Counted from the stretch's first letter, positions 25,546 to 35,423 are shown. The stretch is 64,000 nucleotides of DNA from Tateyamaria pelophila (GCF_019966495.1 NZ_JAIMIA010000004.1:58891-122890); one strand, 5' to 3'. The notes: generated from the letters alone by a model not told the origin. Program-made: numbers and translations.

Positions 25546-26196
25546 ATGACTGTCGACCAAACCAAACGCCGTGGACTTTTGATCATCCTCAGCTCGCCCT
25601 CCGGTGCCGGGAAAAGCACGCTGGCAAGGCGTCTGCGCGCATGGGACCCTGATATCGCGTTTTCCGTCTCTGCGACGACACGCGCACCGCGCGACGGCGA
25701 AGTGCACGGCGAGCATTATCATTTTACCGCCGAGGCCGACTTCAAAATGATGGTGGCAGAGGCCCAGATGCTGGAGCATGCGCATGTGTTCGGGCATTTT
25801 TACGGATCGCCGAAAGAACCTGTCGCGCAGGCGATCGACCGTGGACATGACGTGTTGTTCGACATCGACTGGCAAGGCGCGCAACAGATCCGCAACTCGG
25901 ATCTTGGCACCAATACATTGTCGATCTTTTTGCTGCCGCCCTCGATTACCGAACTGCACCGCAGGCTTATCTCGCGGGGGCAGGACAGCGATGAGGTGAT
26001 CGAAAAGCGTATGCGCAAAAGCTGGGACGAGATCAGTCGTTGGGACAGCTATGATTTCGTTTTGGTCAACGACGATCTGGACCAGACCGAGGCGCAGCTC
26101 AAAACCATCATTTCCGCCACCCGTTTGCGGCGCTTGCAACAACCGCAACTGACGGATCATGTGCGCAAACTTCAAGCTGAATTCGAGGACCTGTAA
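25546..26196 (+). CDS. gmk: Guanylate kinase
   Basis: Phosphorylates GMP to GDP with ATP and is essential for nucleotide supply. The P-loop [15 protein letters not shown] is at 16-30; the GMP-binding segments [19 protein letters not shown] and the lid [13 protein letters not shown] follow. Its 216 residues match the usual length. The stop overlaps the start of the gamma-carbonic anhydrase gene (TAATG). No C-terminal fusion or loss is seen. Confidence 0.95.
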   Translation: MTVDQTKRRGLLIILSSPSGAGKSTLARRLRAWDPDIAFSVSATTRAPRDGEVHGEHYHFTAEADFKMMVAEAQMLEHAHVFGHFYGSPKEPVAQAIDRGHDVLFDIDWQGAQQIRNSDLGTNTLSIFLLPPSITELHRRLISRGQDSDEVIEKRMRKSWDEISRWDSYDFVLVNDDLDQTEAQLKTIISATRLRRLQQPQLTDHVRKLQAEFEDL

Positions 26197-26723
26197 TGCC
26201 GATTTATGCTTTGGGCGCGAACCGCCCCGACTGTCACGCCGATACCTGGGTTGCGCCCGATGCCAATCTGATTGGCAAGGTGGTGCTCGAGGAGGGCGCA
26301 AGTGTCTGGTTCGGCTGCACCATACGCGCCGATCACGAAGAGATCCGCATCGGTGCGGGCAGCAATGTGCAGGAAAAGTGCGTCATGCATATCGATCTGG
26401 GCTATCCGCTGACGATCGGCGCAGGGTGCACCATCGGTCACAAGGTGATGCTGCACGGCTGCACGATCGGCGAGAATTCTCTGATCGGGATGGGGGCGAC
26501 GGTGCTCAATGGCGCCAAGATCGGCAAGAACTGCCTGATCGGGGCAGGAGCTCTGATCACCGAAGGCAAGGTGATCCCGGACGGTTCATTGGTGATGGGC
26601 ATGCCGGGCAAGGTCGTACGCGAATTGGACGCGCAGGCCATCGAGGGGCTGCGCGACTCGGCGCGCCATTATCAGGAAAACATGCGTCGCTTCCGCGATG
26701 AAATGACAGAGGTGCCAACATGA
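26196..26723 (+). CDS. Gamma-carbonic anhydrase family protein
   Basis: A left-handed beta-helix protein of 175 residues built from hexapeptide repeats (for example [30 protein letters not shown]) at about 20-140, closed by a C-terminal helix (about 145-175). The metal ligands appear as His in [19 protein letters not shown]. The family forms trimers with zinc or iron between subunits; some hydrate CO2 and others act as acetyltransferases or lack known activity. It overlaps gmk by one base upstream, and its stop overlaps the PLP-lyase start. Confidence 0.87.
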   Translation: MPIYALGANRPDCHADTWVAPDANLIGKVVLEEGASVWFGCTIRADHEEIRIGAGSNVQEKCVMHIDLGYPLTIGAGCTIGHKVMLHGCTIGENSLIGMGATVLNGAKIGKNCLIGAGALITEGKVIPDGSLVMGMPGKVVRELDAQAIEGLRDSARHYQENMRRFRDEMTEVPT

Positions 26724-27904
26724 AGAACGACCGCGGATCCTTGATGCGCCCGACGCCTTTGCCGGAAAGCGCCTCGCGCCCAGTCGTGACGCCGCTCAGC
26801 CCGTCGGTGGTCTATTCCTCGGATACGCCGGACATGCTGGACGCGCAGTACGACGGCAAGCTGCATGGCTATACCTATAGTCGCGAAGGCCATCCCAATG
26901 CCGACGTGGTCGCGCAAGCCATCGACAGGATGGAAGGCGCGCCGCATATGGGTGTGATGACGTCCAGCGGCATGGGGGCCGTGTCAGCCGTGCTGCTTGG
27001 CCTGACCAAGGCGGGCGATCATGTCATTGGCGGCAACCAGCTTTATGGTCGGTCCTTGCGCATGATGTCAGAGGATCTGCCCCGTTTGGGCATCGAGACG
27101 TCGCTGGTCGATCCGGGCGATGTTGCCGCGGTCCGTGCCGCGATCCGCCCCGAAACACGGATGATTCTGGTCGAGGTCGTGTCGAATCCGACCTTGCGCA
27201 TTGCCGACATTCTGGGCCTTGCGGCGCTGGCGCGTGAAACGGGCGTTCTGCTGGTCGTGGACAACACGTTCACAACCCCGCGCGGGTTCAAGGCCTTTGA
27301 TCACGGGGCGGATATCGTCATTCATTCCGTCACCAAGCTGTTGGCGGGCCACTCGGATGTGATGCTGGGCTATGTGGCGGCGCGTGACGCGGATATCAAC
27401 ACCCGACTGCGGGTCTTTACCGTGACGACGGGTATGACGCCCAGTCCGTTTGATTGCTGGCTGGCCGAGCGGGGCATGCTCAGCTTTGATCTGCGGTTTG
27501 ATCGGGCACAGGCCACCGCTGCCATGTTGGCCGATCATCTTGCCGGACTGAAAGGCGTGCGCCGCGTGATTTATCCGGGCCGCCACGATCACCCGGACCG
27601 TGAACAGGCGGCGATCCTGCTCAAGGATCAGTTCTGCAACATGGTGAGTTTTGAAATCCCGGGCGGGCGGGCGCAGGCCAATGCCTTTGCGCGGGCCGCC
27701 GAAGGTCTGAATTTCGCACCGACGCTGGGGGATGTGGGTACGACCGTATCGCATCCCGCATCGTCGTCGCACCGCGCCATGACGCCCGAGCGGCGGGCGG
27801 AGCTTGGCATGTCCGAAGGGTTCTTTCGCGTGTCGGTCGGTCTCGAAGACCCAAAGGTCTTGTGCGATGTGTTCACCGCGGCCGTGCAGGCCGCAGCCGA
27901 GTAG
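26720..27904 (+). CDS. Trans-sulfuration family PLP enzyme (cystathionine lyase/synthase-like)
   Basis: A Cys/Met-metabolism PLP enzyme of 394 residues. Visible features are the [16 protein letters not shown] tetramer segment near 52-67, [18 protein letters not shown] near 76-93, [11 protein letters not shown] near 183-193 and the Schiff-base lysine in [12 protein letters not shown] near 206-217. The family includes cystathionine gamma- and beta-lyases, cystathionine gamma-synthase and methionine gamma-lyase, and the exact reaction is not settled by these motifs. It overlaps the carbonic anhydrase gene by 4 nt and is followed by phoR after 17 nt. Confidence 0.83.
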   Translation: MKNDRGSLMRPTPLPESASRPVVTPLSPSVVYSSDTPDMLDAQYDGKLHGYTYSREGHPNADVVAQAIDRMEGAPHMGVMTSSGMGAVSAVLLGLTKAGDHVIGGNQLYGRSLRMMSEDLPRLGIETSLVDPGDVAAVRAAIRPETRMILVEVVSNPTLRIADILGLAALARETGVLLVVDNTFTTPRGFKAFDHGADIVIHSVTKLLAGHSDVMLGYVAARDADINTRLRVFTVTTGMTPSPFDCWLAERGMLSFDLRFDRAQATAAMLADHLAGLKGVRRVIYPGRHDHPDREQAAILLKDQFCNMVSFEIPGGRAQANAFARAAEGLNFAPTLGDVGTTVSHPASSSHRAMTPERRAELGMSEGFFRVSVGLEDPKVLCDVFTAAVQAAAE

Positions 27905-27921
27905 AGAGCCGGAGCCGCGCC

Positions 27922-28989
27922 ATGAGCAGCGAAGCCATCGACGCGATGCTGGCCTCCATTCCCTTGCCGGTGCTGGCCATCGACAGTTCCGAACGGATCA
28001 TGGCAGCCAATATTGACGCGCTGACCCTGATCGGCGGTCAGGCGGTGGGCATGAACTATGTCACGATGCTGCGTCAGCCGGCCCTTCTGGATGCGATCGA
28101 GTTAACATTGCAAGACGGGACGGCGCGCACGGCACGGTACCTGAGCAATGACGGCGCCCAGGACACCACTTACAAGGTCAGCTGCCGGGCCGTCCCGCGT
28201 GTCGGCCGGAACGGCGGCGCAGTGGCCGTTCTGGTGTTCGAAGACATCACCCATGTCGAGCAGGCGGGCCAGATGCGCCGCGATTTCGTGGCCAATGTCA
28301 GCCATGAGTTGCGCACCCCGCTCACCGCGCTGATGGGATTTATCGAAACCCTGCGCGGCCCCGCCCGCAATGATCCTGCCGCGTCCGAGCGGTTTCTGGA
28401 CATCATGCAGGGTGAAGCGGAACGGATGAACCGTCTGGTGGGCGATCTGATGTCGCTCAACCGAGTAGAAAGCGACGAGCGGGTGCGTCCGACGACGGTG
28501 GTGTCACTGGTCGATGTCATCGAATCCACGGTGCGCACGCTGCTGCCGCTTGCTGACGAAGCCGGCGTCGCGATTGAACTGGCACTGGGCGACGATCCCG
28601 CCAGGATGCATGGCGATGCCGACCAACTGAAACAGGTCTTTACCAACCTGATCGAGAACGCGATCAAATATGGCGGCTCCGGCAAGCGGGTGACACTCAC
28701 CCTGACGACCAGCGCACGTGAACCGGCCTTGCGGTCACCTGGAGCCCGCGTTCGCGTAAAGGATTACGGGCCGGGCATCGATTCTGTCCATTTACCGCGC
28801 CTGACGGAACGTTTTTATCGTAGTGATGATCACCGCAGCCGTGCCCTTGGAGGAACGGGTCTGGGTCTGGCCATCGTCAAGCATATCATCAACCGGCACA
28901 GGGGACGGTTGCGGGTCGAAAGCGAACTGGGGCAGGGGGCGACCTTCACCGTGCTCTTGCCGCTCCTGGCGCAAGACGGGTTGATCTAG
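27922..28989 (+). CDS. phoR: Phosphate regulon sensor histidine kinase PhoR
   Basis: The kinase that senses phosphate limitation through the Pst system and phosphorylates PhoB. Order of domains: PAS (about 8-110), HisKA dimerisation domain with His128 in VANVSHELRTPL, and HATPase with NLIENAIKYGG, KDYGPGID and GGTGLGLAIVKHI. At 355 residues it lacks the N-terminal membrane segments seen in E. coli PhoR, so it is probably cytosolic or held to the membrane by PhoU/Pst. The ATG at 27922 sits 17 nt after the preceding stop; an upstream in-frame start at 27862 lies inside that gene. phoB lies 5.6 kb downstream, after pstSCAB-phoU. Confidence 0.9.
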   Translation: MSSEAIDAMLASIPLPVLAIDSSERIMAANIDALTLIGGQAVGMNYVTMLRQPALLDAIELTLQDGTARTARYLSNDGAQDTTYKVSCRAVPRVGRNGGAVAVLVFEDITHVEQAGQMRRDFVANVSHELRTPLTALMGFIETLRGPARNDPAASERFLDIMQGEAERMNRLVGDLMSLNRVESDERVRPTTVVSLVDVIESTVRTLLPLADEAGVAIELALGDDPARMHGDADQLKQVFTNLIENAIKYGGSGKRVTLTLTTSAREPALRSPGARVRVKDYGPGIDSVHLPRLTERFYRSDDHRSRALGGTGLGLAIVKHIINRHRGRLRVESELGQGATFTVLLPLLAQDGLI

Positions 28990-29016
28990 ACCGGCGTCTG
29001 ACGACAAATATCGCGT

Positions 29017-29049
29017 CTGTCATAAAACCGTTACACAACTGTCACAAAA
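29017..29049 (+). promoter_or_regulatory. PHO box (three phased PhoB half-sites) ahead of pstS
   Basis: CTGTCAT, CCGTTAC and CTGTCAC occur at 29017, 29028 and 29039, each followed by a 4-nt A-rich spacer, giving the 11-bp phase of PhoB binding. The first and second, or second and third, each make one 18-bp PHO box close to the CTGTCATAAAtCTGTCAC consensus. The block ends 76 nt ahead of the pstS ATG, consistent with activation under phosphate starvation. Confidence 0.88.
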
Positions 29050-29124
29050 GCATTGCGCGCACCTCCTAGACGGGTGCCAAGGTTCCCATGGGGGGGATCA
29101 CTGACATTCTGACAGGAGACATTC

Positions 29125-30165
29125 ATGTCCTTTGTGAAACTGACCACCTCGGCTCTGGCCATCTCAGCGGTTGCGGCAACGGCTGCTGCCGCGCGCGACC
29201 AGGTGCAGGTCGCCGGATCTTCGACCGTGCTGCCATACGCGTCCATTGTTGCCGAAGCCTTTGGCGAAAACTTCGACTTCCCGACACCGGTTGTGGAATC
29301 GGGCGGATCTTCTGCCGGGCTCAAGCGTTTTTGCCAGGGTGTCGGCACCGAGCACACGGACATCGCCAATGCCTCGCGCGCGATTCGCGAAAAAGAGATG
29401 CAAGTCTGTGCTGAAAATGGTGTGACGGACATCATCGAAGTGCGCATCGGCTATGACGGCATCGTCTTTGCCAGCCAGTTCGACGGGCCGGCCTTCACCG
29501 CCTTCACCCAGTCCGACATTTTCAACGCTCTGGCCCCACGGGTCATGGTGGATGGCGCGTTGGTCGACAACCCATATACCAAGTGGTCCGACTTCAACGC
29601 GGATCTGCCCGACGCTGATATCCTGGCCTTCATCCCCGGCACCAAGCACGGCACACGCGAAGTGTTCGAGGAAAAAGTGATTGCTGCGGGGTGCGAAGCG
29701 ACCGGTGCCATGGACGCGATGGTCGCCGGTGGCATGAGCCATGACGATGCCGAAGATGCCTGCCTTGAAGTGCGCACCGATGGGCGTTCGGTCGATATCG
29801 ACGGTGATTACACCGAAACGCTGGCTTCGATCGACGCCAACGCGAACGCTATCGGCGTGTTCGGCCTGGCGTTTTACGAGAACAACACAGACAAGCTGAA
29901 AGTGGCCACCATGGGCGGTGTCGAGCCGACCACGGAAACCATCGCGGCCGGCGAATACCCTGTGTCGCGTCCTTTGTTCTTCTACATCAAGAAAGCGCAT
30001 ATCGGCGTGATCCCAGGCCTGAAGGAATTCTCTGAATTCTTCGTCGCAGATGAGATTGCGGGCCCCGACGGTCCATTGGCCCAATATGGTCTGGTCTCCG
30101 ACCCGGAGCTGGCCGCCACGCAGGCACGCGTCGCAGACGAGCAGGTCATGGGTGGCGGCAGCTGA
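29125..30165 (+). CDS. pstS: Periplasmic phosphate-binding protein PstS
   Basis: Captures phosphate in the periplasm for the PstCAB transporter. A signal peptide is visible (about residues 1-23, ending AAAARD). The mature protein starts with VQVAGSSTVLPYAS, which holds the phosphate-binding Ser/Thr loop, followed by ESGGSSAGLKRFCQG and IANASRAI. It belongs to the longer 346-residue alphaproteobacterial type that binds phosphate with additional loops. The gene is under the PHO box at 29017 and is separated from pstC by a strong hairpin at 30200, which may keep pstS mRNA more abundant than the rest. Confidence 0.93.
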   Translation: MSFVKLTTSALAISAVAATAAAARDQVQVAGSSTVLPYASIVAEAFGENFDFPTPVVESGGSSAGLKRFCQGVGTEHTDIANASRAIREKEMQVCAENGVTDIIEVRIGYDGIVFASQFDGPAFTAFTQSDIFNALAPRVMVDGALVDNPYTKWSDFNADLPDADILAFIPGTKHGTREVFEEKVIAAGCEATGAMDAMVAGGMSHDDAEDACLEVRTDGRSVDIDGDYTETLASIDANANAIGVFGLAFYENNTDKLKVATMGGVEPTTETIAAGEYPVSRPLFFYIKKAHIGVIPGLKEFSEFFVADEIAGPDGPLAQYGLVSDPELAATQARVADEQVMGGGS

Positions 30166-30199
30166 TCTGAGCCGATCAGACTGCACTGAACACAACAAA

Positions 30200-30224
30200 G
30201 CGGGCGGCGCATTCTGCCGCCCGC
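30200..30224 (+). terminator. pstS-pstC intergenic hairpin (attenuator or mRNA stabiliser)
   Basis: GCGGGCGGC and GCCGCCCGC form a perfect 9-bp GC stem with a 7-nt loop, 35 nt past the pstS stop and without a T-run. Such hairpins often protect the 3' end of the binding-protein message and reduce, but do not stop, transcription into the permease genes. Confidence 0.7.
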
Positions 30225-30272
30225 TGTCACGTCAGACCCGCATTTGCCGCGCGGGATTGAATTGGAGGGCAC

Positions 30273-31745
30273 ATGCCTGTCTTATGGCTTTCGCTGATCG
30301 TTATCGCGATTTCCGTTGCGGTGTTTGCATTTGGTCGACAAAGAGCGCTCAGCGCGTCGGGCGGTGACAGCCGCGGCTTGCATTCCCTGCCGGTGTATTA
30401 CGGCGCCAACGCATTGATGAAGGCGATTTTCCCCGCCTTTGGATTGTTGATCCTGTGGTCGCTGGCGCAACCTCTCATCATTCAAAACAGCATCTCTGGT
30501 ATGATCCCGGAAAGCGCGCTGGCCGAGGATGCCAATATCGGTCTGGTGATGTCCGAAGTCCGCCGCACCGCCGACGGGCTGGACTACGCCATCGACGGCG
30601 GCTTTATCGATGAGGCGACGGCAGAGAACCCGAACGCTGACGTGGTCGGCATCACGCAGACCCTCAGGGACGCAGGGCAGATCGTCACCAGCGAGATCAC
30701 CCAACCGATCCTGCGCGCGGCGCAAGCCTACCGCGAGATGAGCACGACGATGAGCCTGCTGATGACCTTCGCGGTGCTGATCGTGGCGCTCGCCGGTGGC
30801 GGTTGGGGCGCGATGCAGAGCAGCCGCGATTTTCGGGCCCGCAACGTCGTCGAGCAAGGTGTGCTCGCCATCCTGATCGCGGCGGCGTCCGTTGCGATCC
30901 TGACGACCATCGGGATCATTCTGTCGCTCGTCTTCAATACCGTCGAGTTCTTTCGCCTCTATCCGGCGGCCGACTTCTTCACCTTGCTGGAATGGGCGCC
31001 GAGCTTTTCCGGCCGGGGCGGGGCCTCGAGCCTGGGCATTCTGCCACTGCTCTGGGGCACGATCTATATCTCGATCGTGGCGCTGTTGGTCGCTGTCCCC
31101 ATCGGTCTCTTTGCGGCGATCTACCTGTCGGAATACGCGACGGCCCGGGTGCGCGGCATTGCCAAACCTCTGCTCGAGATCCTCGCCGGTATTCCGACCA
31201 TTGTTTACGGCCTCTTTGCCCTGCTGACGATCGGCCCGCTCTTGATGAGCGTGTTCGGTGAGGACGGCACCGGATGGATGGGCGGGGGCCGGTCGGTGAT
31301 GACCGCCGGGATTGCCATGGGCATCATGCTGATCCCTTTTGTCAGCTCGCTCAGCGACGACATTATCAACGCCGTGCCGCAGTCGCTGCGCGACGGATCC
31401 TACGGGCTGGGTGCCACACGCTCTGAAACGATCAAACAAGTGGTTCTGCCCGCCGCCTTGCCGGGCATCGTCGGTGCGATCCTGCTTGCGGCCAGCCGCG
31501 CCATTGGCGAGACGATGATCGTGGTATTGGGGGCAGGGGCCGCGGCCCGCTTGTCGCTCAACCCGTTCGAGGCGATGACGACCGTGACGGCCAAGATCGT
31601 CTCGCAGCTGACAGGCGACAGCGATTTTGCCTCACCCGAAGCGTTGGTTGCCTTTGCCTTGGGCATCTCGCTGTTTGTCCTGACATTGGGGTTGAACGTC
31701 TTTGCCCTCTACATCGTGCGTAAATATCGGGAGCAATACGAATGA
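30273..31745 (+). CDS. pstC: Phosphate ABC transporter permease PstC
   Basis: One of the two inner-membrane channel subunits of the phosphate importer. At 490 residues it is much longer than E. coli PstC (319). The extra N-terminal half has membrane segments near 1-17, 48-68 and 160-180, with a soluble loop between. The C-terminal half carries the permease core with about six helices and the EAA-type loop LRDGSYGLGATRSETIKQVVLPAALPGI (written in part) near 370-395. Its stop overlaps the pstA start (ATGA). Long PstC proteins of this type are usual in alphaproteobacteria. Confidence 0.92.
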   Translation: MPVLWLSLIVIAISVAVFAFGRQRALSASGGDSRGLHSLPVYYGANALMKAIFPAFGLLILWSLAQPLIIQNSISGMIPESALAEDANIGLVMSEVRRTADGLDYAIDGGFIDEATAENPNADVVGITQTLRDAGQIVTSEITQPILRAAQAYREMSTTMSLLMTFAVLIVALAGGGWGAMQSSRDFRARNVVEQGVLAILIAAASVAILTTIGIILSLVFNTVEFFRLYPAADFFTLLEWAPSFSGRGGASSLGILPLLWGTIYISIVALLVAVPIGLFAAIYLSEYATARVRGIAKPLLEILAGIPTIVYGLFALLTIGPLLMSVFGEDGTGWMGGGRSVMTAGIAMGIMLIPFVSSLSDDIINAVPQSLRDGSYGLGATRSETIKQVVLPAALPGIVGAILLAASRAIGETMIVVLGAGAAARLSLNPFEAMTTVTAKIVSQLTGDSDFASPEALVAFALGISLFVLTLGLNVFALYIVRKYREQYE

Positions 31746-33100
31746 CCGACGCAAGCATGCCCTCCGCGACACCTGAAACGCGCCATAAGGTTTCACTGGT
31801 GACGCCCGATGCGCGGACCCAAAAACGCAAAGCCGCCGAAAAAAGGTTTCGGATGTACGGGATCGCAGGGATCGCCACGGGTCTCATCTTTCTTGTCGTG
31901 CTGTTGGTGACGATTGTCTCAAGCGGCATGGGCGCTTTCCAGCAAACCTTTATCAACGTACCCGTCTATCTGGACGCGGCCAAGCTGGACAAGAATGGCA
32001 ACCGCGATATTGACGAGATCAAGAAAGTCTCGACCTTCGGTTACACTCCTTTGATCCAGGACGCGCTGTTGCAACAGGTGCGGGACGCCGGCATCGAAAC
32101 GCCACTGGAAAAACGCGGAGACATGAAAGCGTTGATTTCAGCCTCGGCGGCGGCGCAGGTGCGCGATACGGTGATCGAAAATCCGGACCTGATCGGACAA
32201 ACCGTTGATTTCCGGATTTTGGCGTCCAGCCGGGTCGATGGATACCTCAAGGGCCGGGTGCTGCGCGAAGACGTGGCGCGGGACAAGAATATCGACGCCA
32301 CCCATCTGGATATTGTCGACGCTCTGGTGCCATTGGGCGTCATGCAAAAGACGTTCAACTTGGCCTTTATCACAGGCTCTGATGCCTCCGAAAGCCGGGC
32401 TGAGTCGGCCGGAATTGGAGTGGCCATGATCGGGTCGCTCTTTATGATGCTGGTCGTCTTGGTGCTGTCGCTGCCCATTGGGGTTGCCGCGTCGATCTAT
32501 CTGGAGGAATTCGCCCCCAAGAACCGGATCACCGATATCATCGAGGTTAACATCGCCAACCTCGCCGCGGTCCCGTCCATCGTGTTTGGTATTCTGGGTC
32601 TGGCCGTGTTCATCCAGTTCATGCACCTGCCGCAATCTGCGCCGCTGGTGGGTGGTCTGGTTCTGACATTGATGACGCTGCCCACGATCATCATCTCGAC
32701 GCGCGCGTCGCTCAAGGCGGTGCCACCGTCGATCCGGGACGCAGCGCTTGGGGTAGGGGCCTCGAAAATGCAGGCGGTGTTTCACCATGTTTTGCCTTTG
32801 GCGGCCCCCGGTATTCTGACCGGCACGATCATCGGTCTGGCACAGGCCCTGGGCGAGACCGCGCCGCTGCTGCTGATCGGGATGGTGGGCTTTATCGCGT
32901 CGAACGCGCCCGATGGTATCGCCAGCGGGCTGCTCGATCCAAACTCGGCCATGCCGGCCCAGATCTATGAATGGGCCAAACGGGCAGACCCCGCCTATTA
33001 CGAACGGGCCTGGGGTGGTATCATCATCCTGCTGGGCTTTCTGATTTCGATGAATACCATTGCCGTGATCTTGCGGCGCCGCTTTGAACGCCGCTGGTAG
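31742..33100 (+). CDS. pstA: Phosphate ABC transporter permease PstA
   Basis: The partner channel subunit of PstC. The 452 residues contain an N-terminal extension of the DUF3333 kind (about 1-210): a basic cytoplasmic stretch, one helix near 37-60 and a soluble domain in the periplasm. The permease core follows, with AMIGSLFMMLVVLVLSLPIG near 225-245 and the coupling loop PPSIRDAALGVGASKMQAV near 335-350. Both the extension and the 12-nt spacing to pstB are typical of alphaproteobacterial pst operons. Confidence 0.92.
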   Translation: MTDASMPSATPETRHKVSLVTPDARTQKRKAAEKRFRMYGIAGIATGLIFLVVLLVTIVSSGMGAFQQTFINVPVYLDAAKLDKNGNRDIDEIKKVSTFGYTPLIQDALLQQVRDAGIETPLEKRGDMKALISASAAAQVRDTVIENPDLIGQTVDFRILASSRVDGYLKGRVLREDVARDKNIDATHLDIVDALVPLGVMQKTFNLAFITGSDASESRAESAGIGVAMIGSLFMMLVVLVLSLPIGVAASIYLEEFAPKNRITDIIEVNIANLAAVPSIVFGILGLAVFIQFMHLPQSAPLVGGLVLTLMTLPTIIISTRASLKAVPPSIRDAALGVGASKMQAVFHHVLPLAAPGILTGTIIGLAQALGETAPLLLIGMVGFIASNAPDGIASGLLDPNSAMPAQIYEWAKRADPAYYERAWGGIIILLGFLISMNTIAVILRRRFERRW

Positions 33101-33112
33101 GGAGACCGAGCC

Positions 33113-33910
33113 ATGAACGATATGAGAATTGTGGAGAGAGACGTGGACACCAACAACGTTAAGATCTCGGCCAAGGGTGTGCAGGTCTATTATGGCGACA
33201 CGCATGCGATCAAGGATGTGGATGTCGAAATCCAGGACAAGACCGTGACGGCCTTTATCGGTCCGTCCGGCTGTGGAAAATCGACTTTCTTGCGATGTAT
33301 CAACCGGATGAACGACACAATTGATGTGGCGCGCGTGACCGGAGACATCCGGATCGATGGCGAAGACATCTATGACCCAAGGGTCGATCCGGTGCAGTTG
33401 CGCGCCAAGGTCGGCATGGTGTTCCAAAAACCTAACCCGTTCCCCAAGTCAATCTATGACAACGTGTCTTACGGGCCACGCATTCACGGGCTGGCCCGGA
33501 ACAAGGCCGAACTGGATGATATCGTAGAAAAATCCCTGCGCCGTGCGGCGATCTGGGACGAGGTGAAGGATCGCCTTGATGCGCCCGGCACCGGCCTGTC
33601 AGGCGGCCAGCAGCAACGGTTGTGCATCGCGCGCGCCGTGGCAACAGAACCCGAAGTGTTGCTGATGGATGAGCCGTGCTCCGCGCTTGATCCGATCGCA
33701 ACGGCCCAGGTCGAGGAACTGATCGACGAGTTGCGCCGCAACTATTCCGTCGTCATCGTCACGCATTCGATGCAACAGGCCGCGCGGGTGAGCCAAAAGA
33801 CGGCGTTTTTCCACCTCGGCAATCTCGTGGAATACGGCGAAACCGGGCATATCTTTACCAACCCGACGGACCCGCGCACCGAAAGCTATATCACCGGCCG
33901 GATCGGCTGA
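33113..33910 (+). CDS. pstB: Phosphate ABC transporter ATPase PstB
   Basis: The ATP-hydrolysing subunit that drives phosphate uptake. Walker [12 protein letters not shown] is near 52-62, the Q-loop [10 protein letters not shown] near 103-112, signature [14 protein letters not shown] near 162-175 and Walker [14 protein letters not shown] near 182-194; FPKS and SALDP are typical of PstB. The 265-residue protein may begin at ATG 33113 or at ATG 33122 (MRIVERD). The usual N-terminal core starts near residue 13, so the first residues are variable. Confidence 0.95.
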   Translation: MNDMRIVERDVDTNNVKISAKGVQVYYGDTHAIKDVDVEIQDKTVTAFIGPSGCGKSTFLRCINRMNDTIDVARVTGDIRIDGEDIYDPRVDPVQLRAKVGMVFQKPNPFPKSIYDNVSYGPRIHGLARNKAELDDIVEKSLRRAAIWDEVKDRLDAPGTGLSGGQQQRLCIARAVATEPEVLLMDEPCSALDPIATAQVEELIDELRRNYSVVIVTHSMQQAARVSQKTAFFHLGNLVEYGETGHIFTNPTDPRTESYITGRIG

Positions 33911-33921
33911 GGAGTATTATC

Positions 33922-34623
33922 ATGCAAGATCAACACATTGCTTCGGCTTTTGACCGCGACCTGGAAGCCATTCAAGCCCAGATCATGAAGATGGGCGGAC
34001 TTGTCGAAAATGCCATTCTTGAGGCTGCAATCAGCCTTGAGACCCGCGACGAAGAGCGGGCAGAGGCGGTGCGCAACGCCGACAAAATCATCGACGCGCT
34101 CGAAGAAACCATCAACGAGGAAACGGCGCGCGTCATTGCCTTGCGAGCGCCGACAGCCATTGATCTGCGCCTTGTGCTCTCGGTGATGAAGGTCAGCGCC
34201 AACCTGGAACGCATCGGGGATTACGCCAAGAACATGGCCAAACGCACCAGTGTTCTGTCGCAGATGGCACCGGTCAATGACAGTGCGGCCGCCTTGCGCC
34301 GCATGGCCAAGGAAGTGGAGCGGATGCTCAAGGACGCTCTGGACGCCTATGTGGCCCGCGACGCGGAACTGGCGCAGGATGTGATCGACCGCGATACGGA
34401 CGTGGACCAGATGTACAATGCGCTCTTTCGCGAATTCCTGACGTTCATGATGGAGGATCCGCGCAATATAACCGCTTGTATGCACTTGCATTTCATCGCC
34501 AAGAACCTGGAACGCATGGGCGATCACGTGACGTCGATCGCGGAACAGGTGGTGTACCTTGTGACCGGCACGATCCCGGATGAAATGCGGCAAAAAGCCG
34601 ACAAAACCTCGCTTCCAGTTTAG
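33922..34623 (+). CDS. phoU: Phosphate signalling protein PhoU
   Basis: A cytosolic all-helical protein of 233 residues with two PhoU repeats (about 15-105 and 120-215). Each carries an acidic metal-binding E/DxxxD-type motif, for example NADKIIDALEETINEE and DRDTDVDQMYNALFRE. PhoU links the Pst transporter to PhoR and dampens kinase activity when phosphate is plentiful. The ATG follows a GGAG site, 11 nt after pstB, and phoB follows after 11 nt, so the operon is continuous. Confidence 0.94.
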   Translation: MQDQHIASAFDRDLEAIQAQIMKMGGLVENAILEAAISLETRDEERAEAVRNADKIIDALEETINEETARVIALRAPTAIDLRLVLSVMKVSANLERIGDYAKNMAKRTSVLSQMAPVNDSAAALRRMAKEVERMLKDALDAYVARDAELAQDVIDRDTDVDQMYNALFREFLTFMMEDPRNITACMHLHFIAKNLERMGDHVTSIAEQVVYLVTGTIPDEMRQKADKTSLPV

Positions 34624-34634
34624 GAGACGCGCCC

Positions 34635-35324
34635 ATGTCCGTCGATCAACCCCGCGTTCTGGTGGTCGAAGACGAGCCTGCACAACGCGAAGTGCTGGCC
34701 TACAACCTCGAAGCTGAAGGGTTCGCCGTCAGCCGCGCACAAAACGGCGAAGAAGCGTTGCTGCTGGTGGACGAAGACCTGCCGGATATCATCGTGCTGG
34801 ACTGGATGATGCCGCGTCTCAGTGGCATCGAGGTGTGCCGCCGTTTGAAAATCCGGCCGGAAACCCGGTCGATCCCGGTGATCATGCTGTCGGCGCGTAC
34901 CGAAGAGATCGACAAGGTGCGCGGACTCGAAACCGGCGCAGACGATTACGTGGTCAAACCGTATTCGGTGATCGAGCTGATGGCGCGCGTTCGCAGCCAG
35001 TTGCGCCGCGTGCGGCCTTCGACGGTAGGTCAACGGCTGGAGTTTGACGACATCGTTCTGGACAGTGAAAGCCACAAGGTTCAGCGCGGCCCGGACAATA
35101 TCAAACTGGGGCCGACGGAGTTTCGGTTGCTCAGCACCTTCATGGAGAAACCGGGGCGTGTCTGGAGCCGCGAACAATTGCTGGACCGCGTCTGGGGGCG
35201 CGACATCTATGTCGATACGCGAACGGTCGATGTGCACATTGGCCGTTTGCGCAAAGCTTTGACCCAGTCGGGTGGCAGTGATCCGGTCCGCACAGTCCGC
35301 GGGGCCGGATATGCACTTGGGTAG
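34635..35324 (+). CDS. phoB: Phosphate regulon response regulator PhoB
   Basis: An OmpR-type regulator of 229 residues that binds PHO boxes when phosphorylated by PhoR. The receiver has the acidic pair E12/D13, the phosphoacceptor D56 in IIVLDWMMP and the switch Lys in DDYVVKPYS. The winged helix DNA-binding domain (about 130-229) includes LGPTEFRLLSTFMEKPGRV and RTVDVHIGRLRKAL. It is last in the pst operon. No terminator is evident before the insertion sequence that begins 105 nt downstream. Confidence 0.95.
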   Translation: MSVDQPRVLVVEDEPAQREVLAYNLEAEGFAVSRAQNGEEALLLVDEDLPDIIVLDWMMPRLSGIEVCRRLKIRPETRSIPVIMLSARTEEIDKVRGLETGADDYVVKPYSVIELMARVRSQLRRVRPSTVGQRLEFDDIVLDSESHKVQRGPDNIKLGPTEFRLLSTFMEKPGRVWSREQLLDRVWGRDIYVDTRTVDVHIGRLRKALTQSGGSDPVRTVRGAGYALG

Positions 35325-35423
35325 TGGCTTACTTTGACTTCGCGTTTTAATATCCTGAAGATAAGCAGAATTCATTCCAGTGCGGCCGATGAAAAAATTA
35401 CATAATGTGGATTATAAGATTTT

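Noticed and set aside
30282..31439. Long minus-strand frame opposite pstC
   Set aside because: Shadow frame, rich in Arg, His, Gln and Asp, over a well-supported membrane permease gene.
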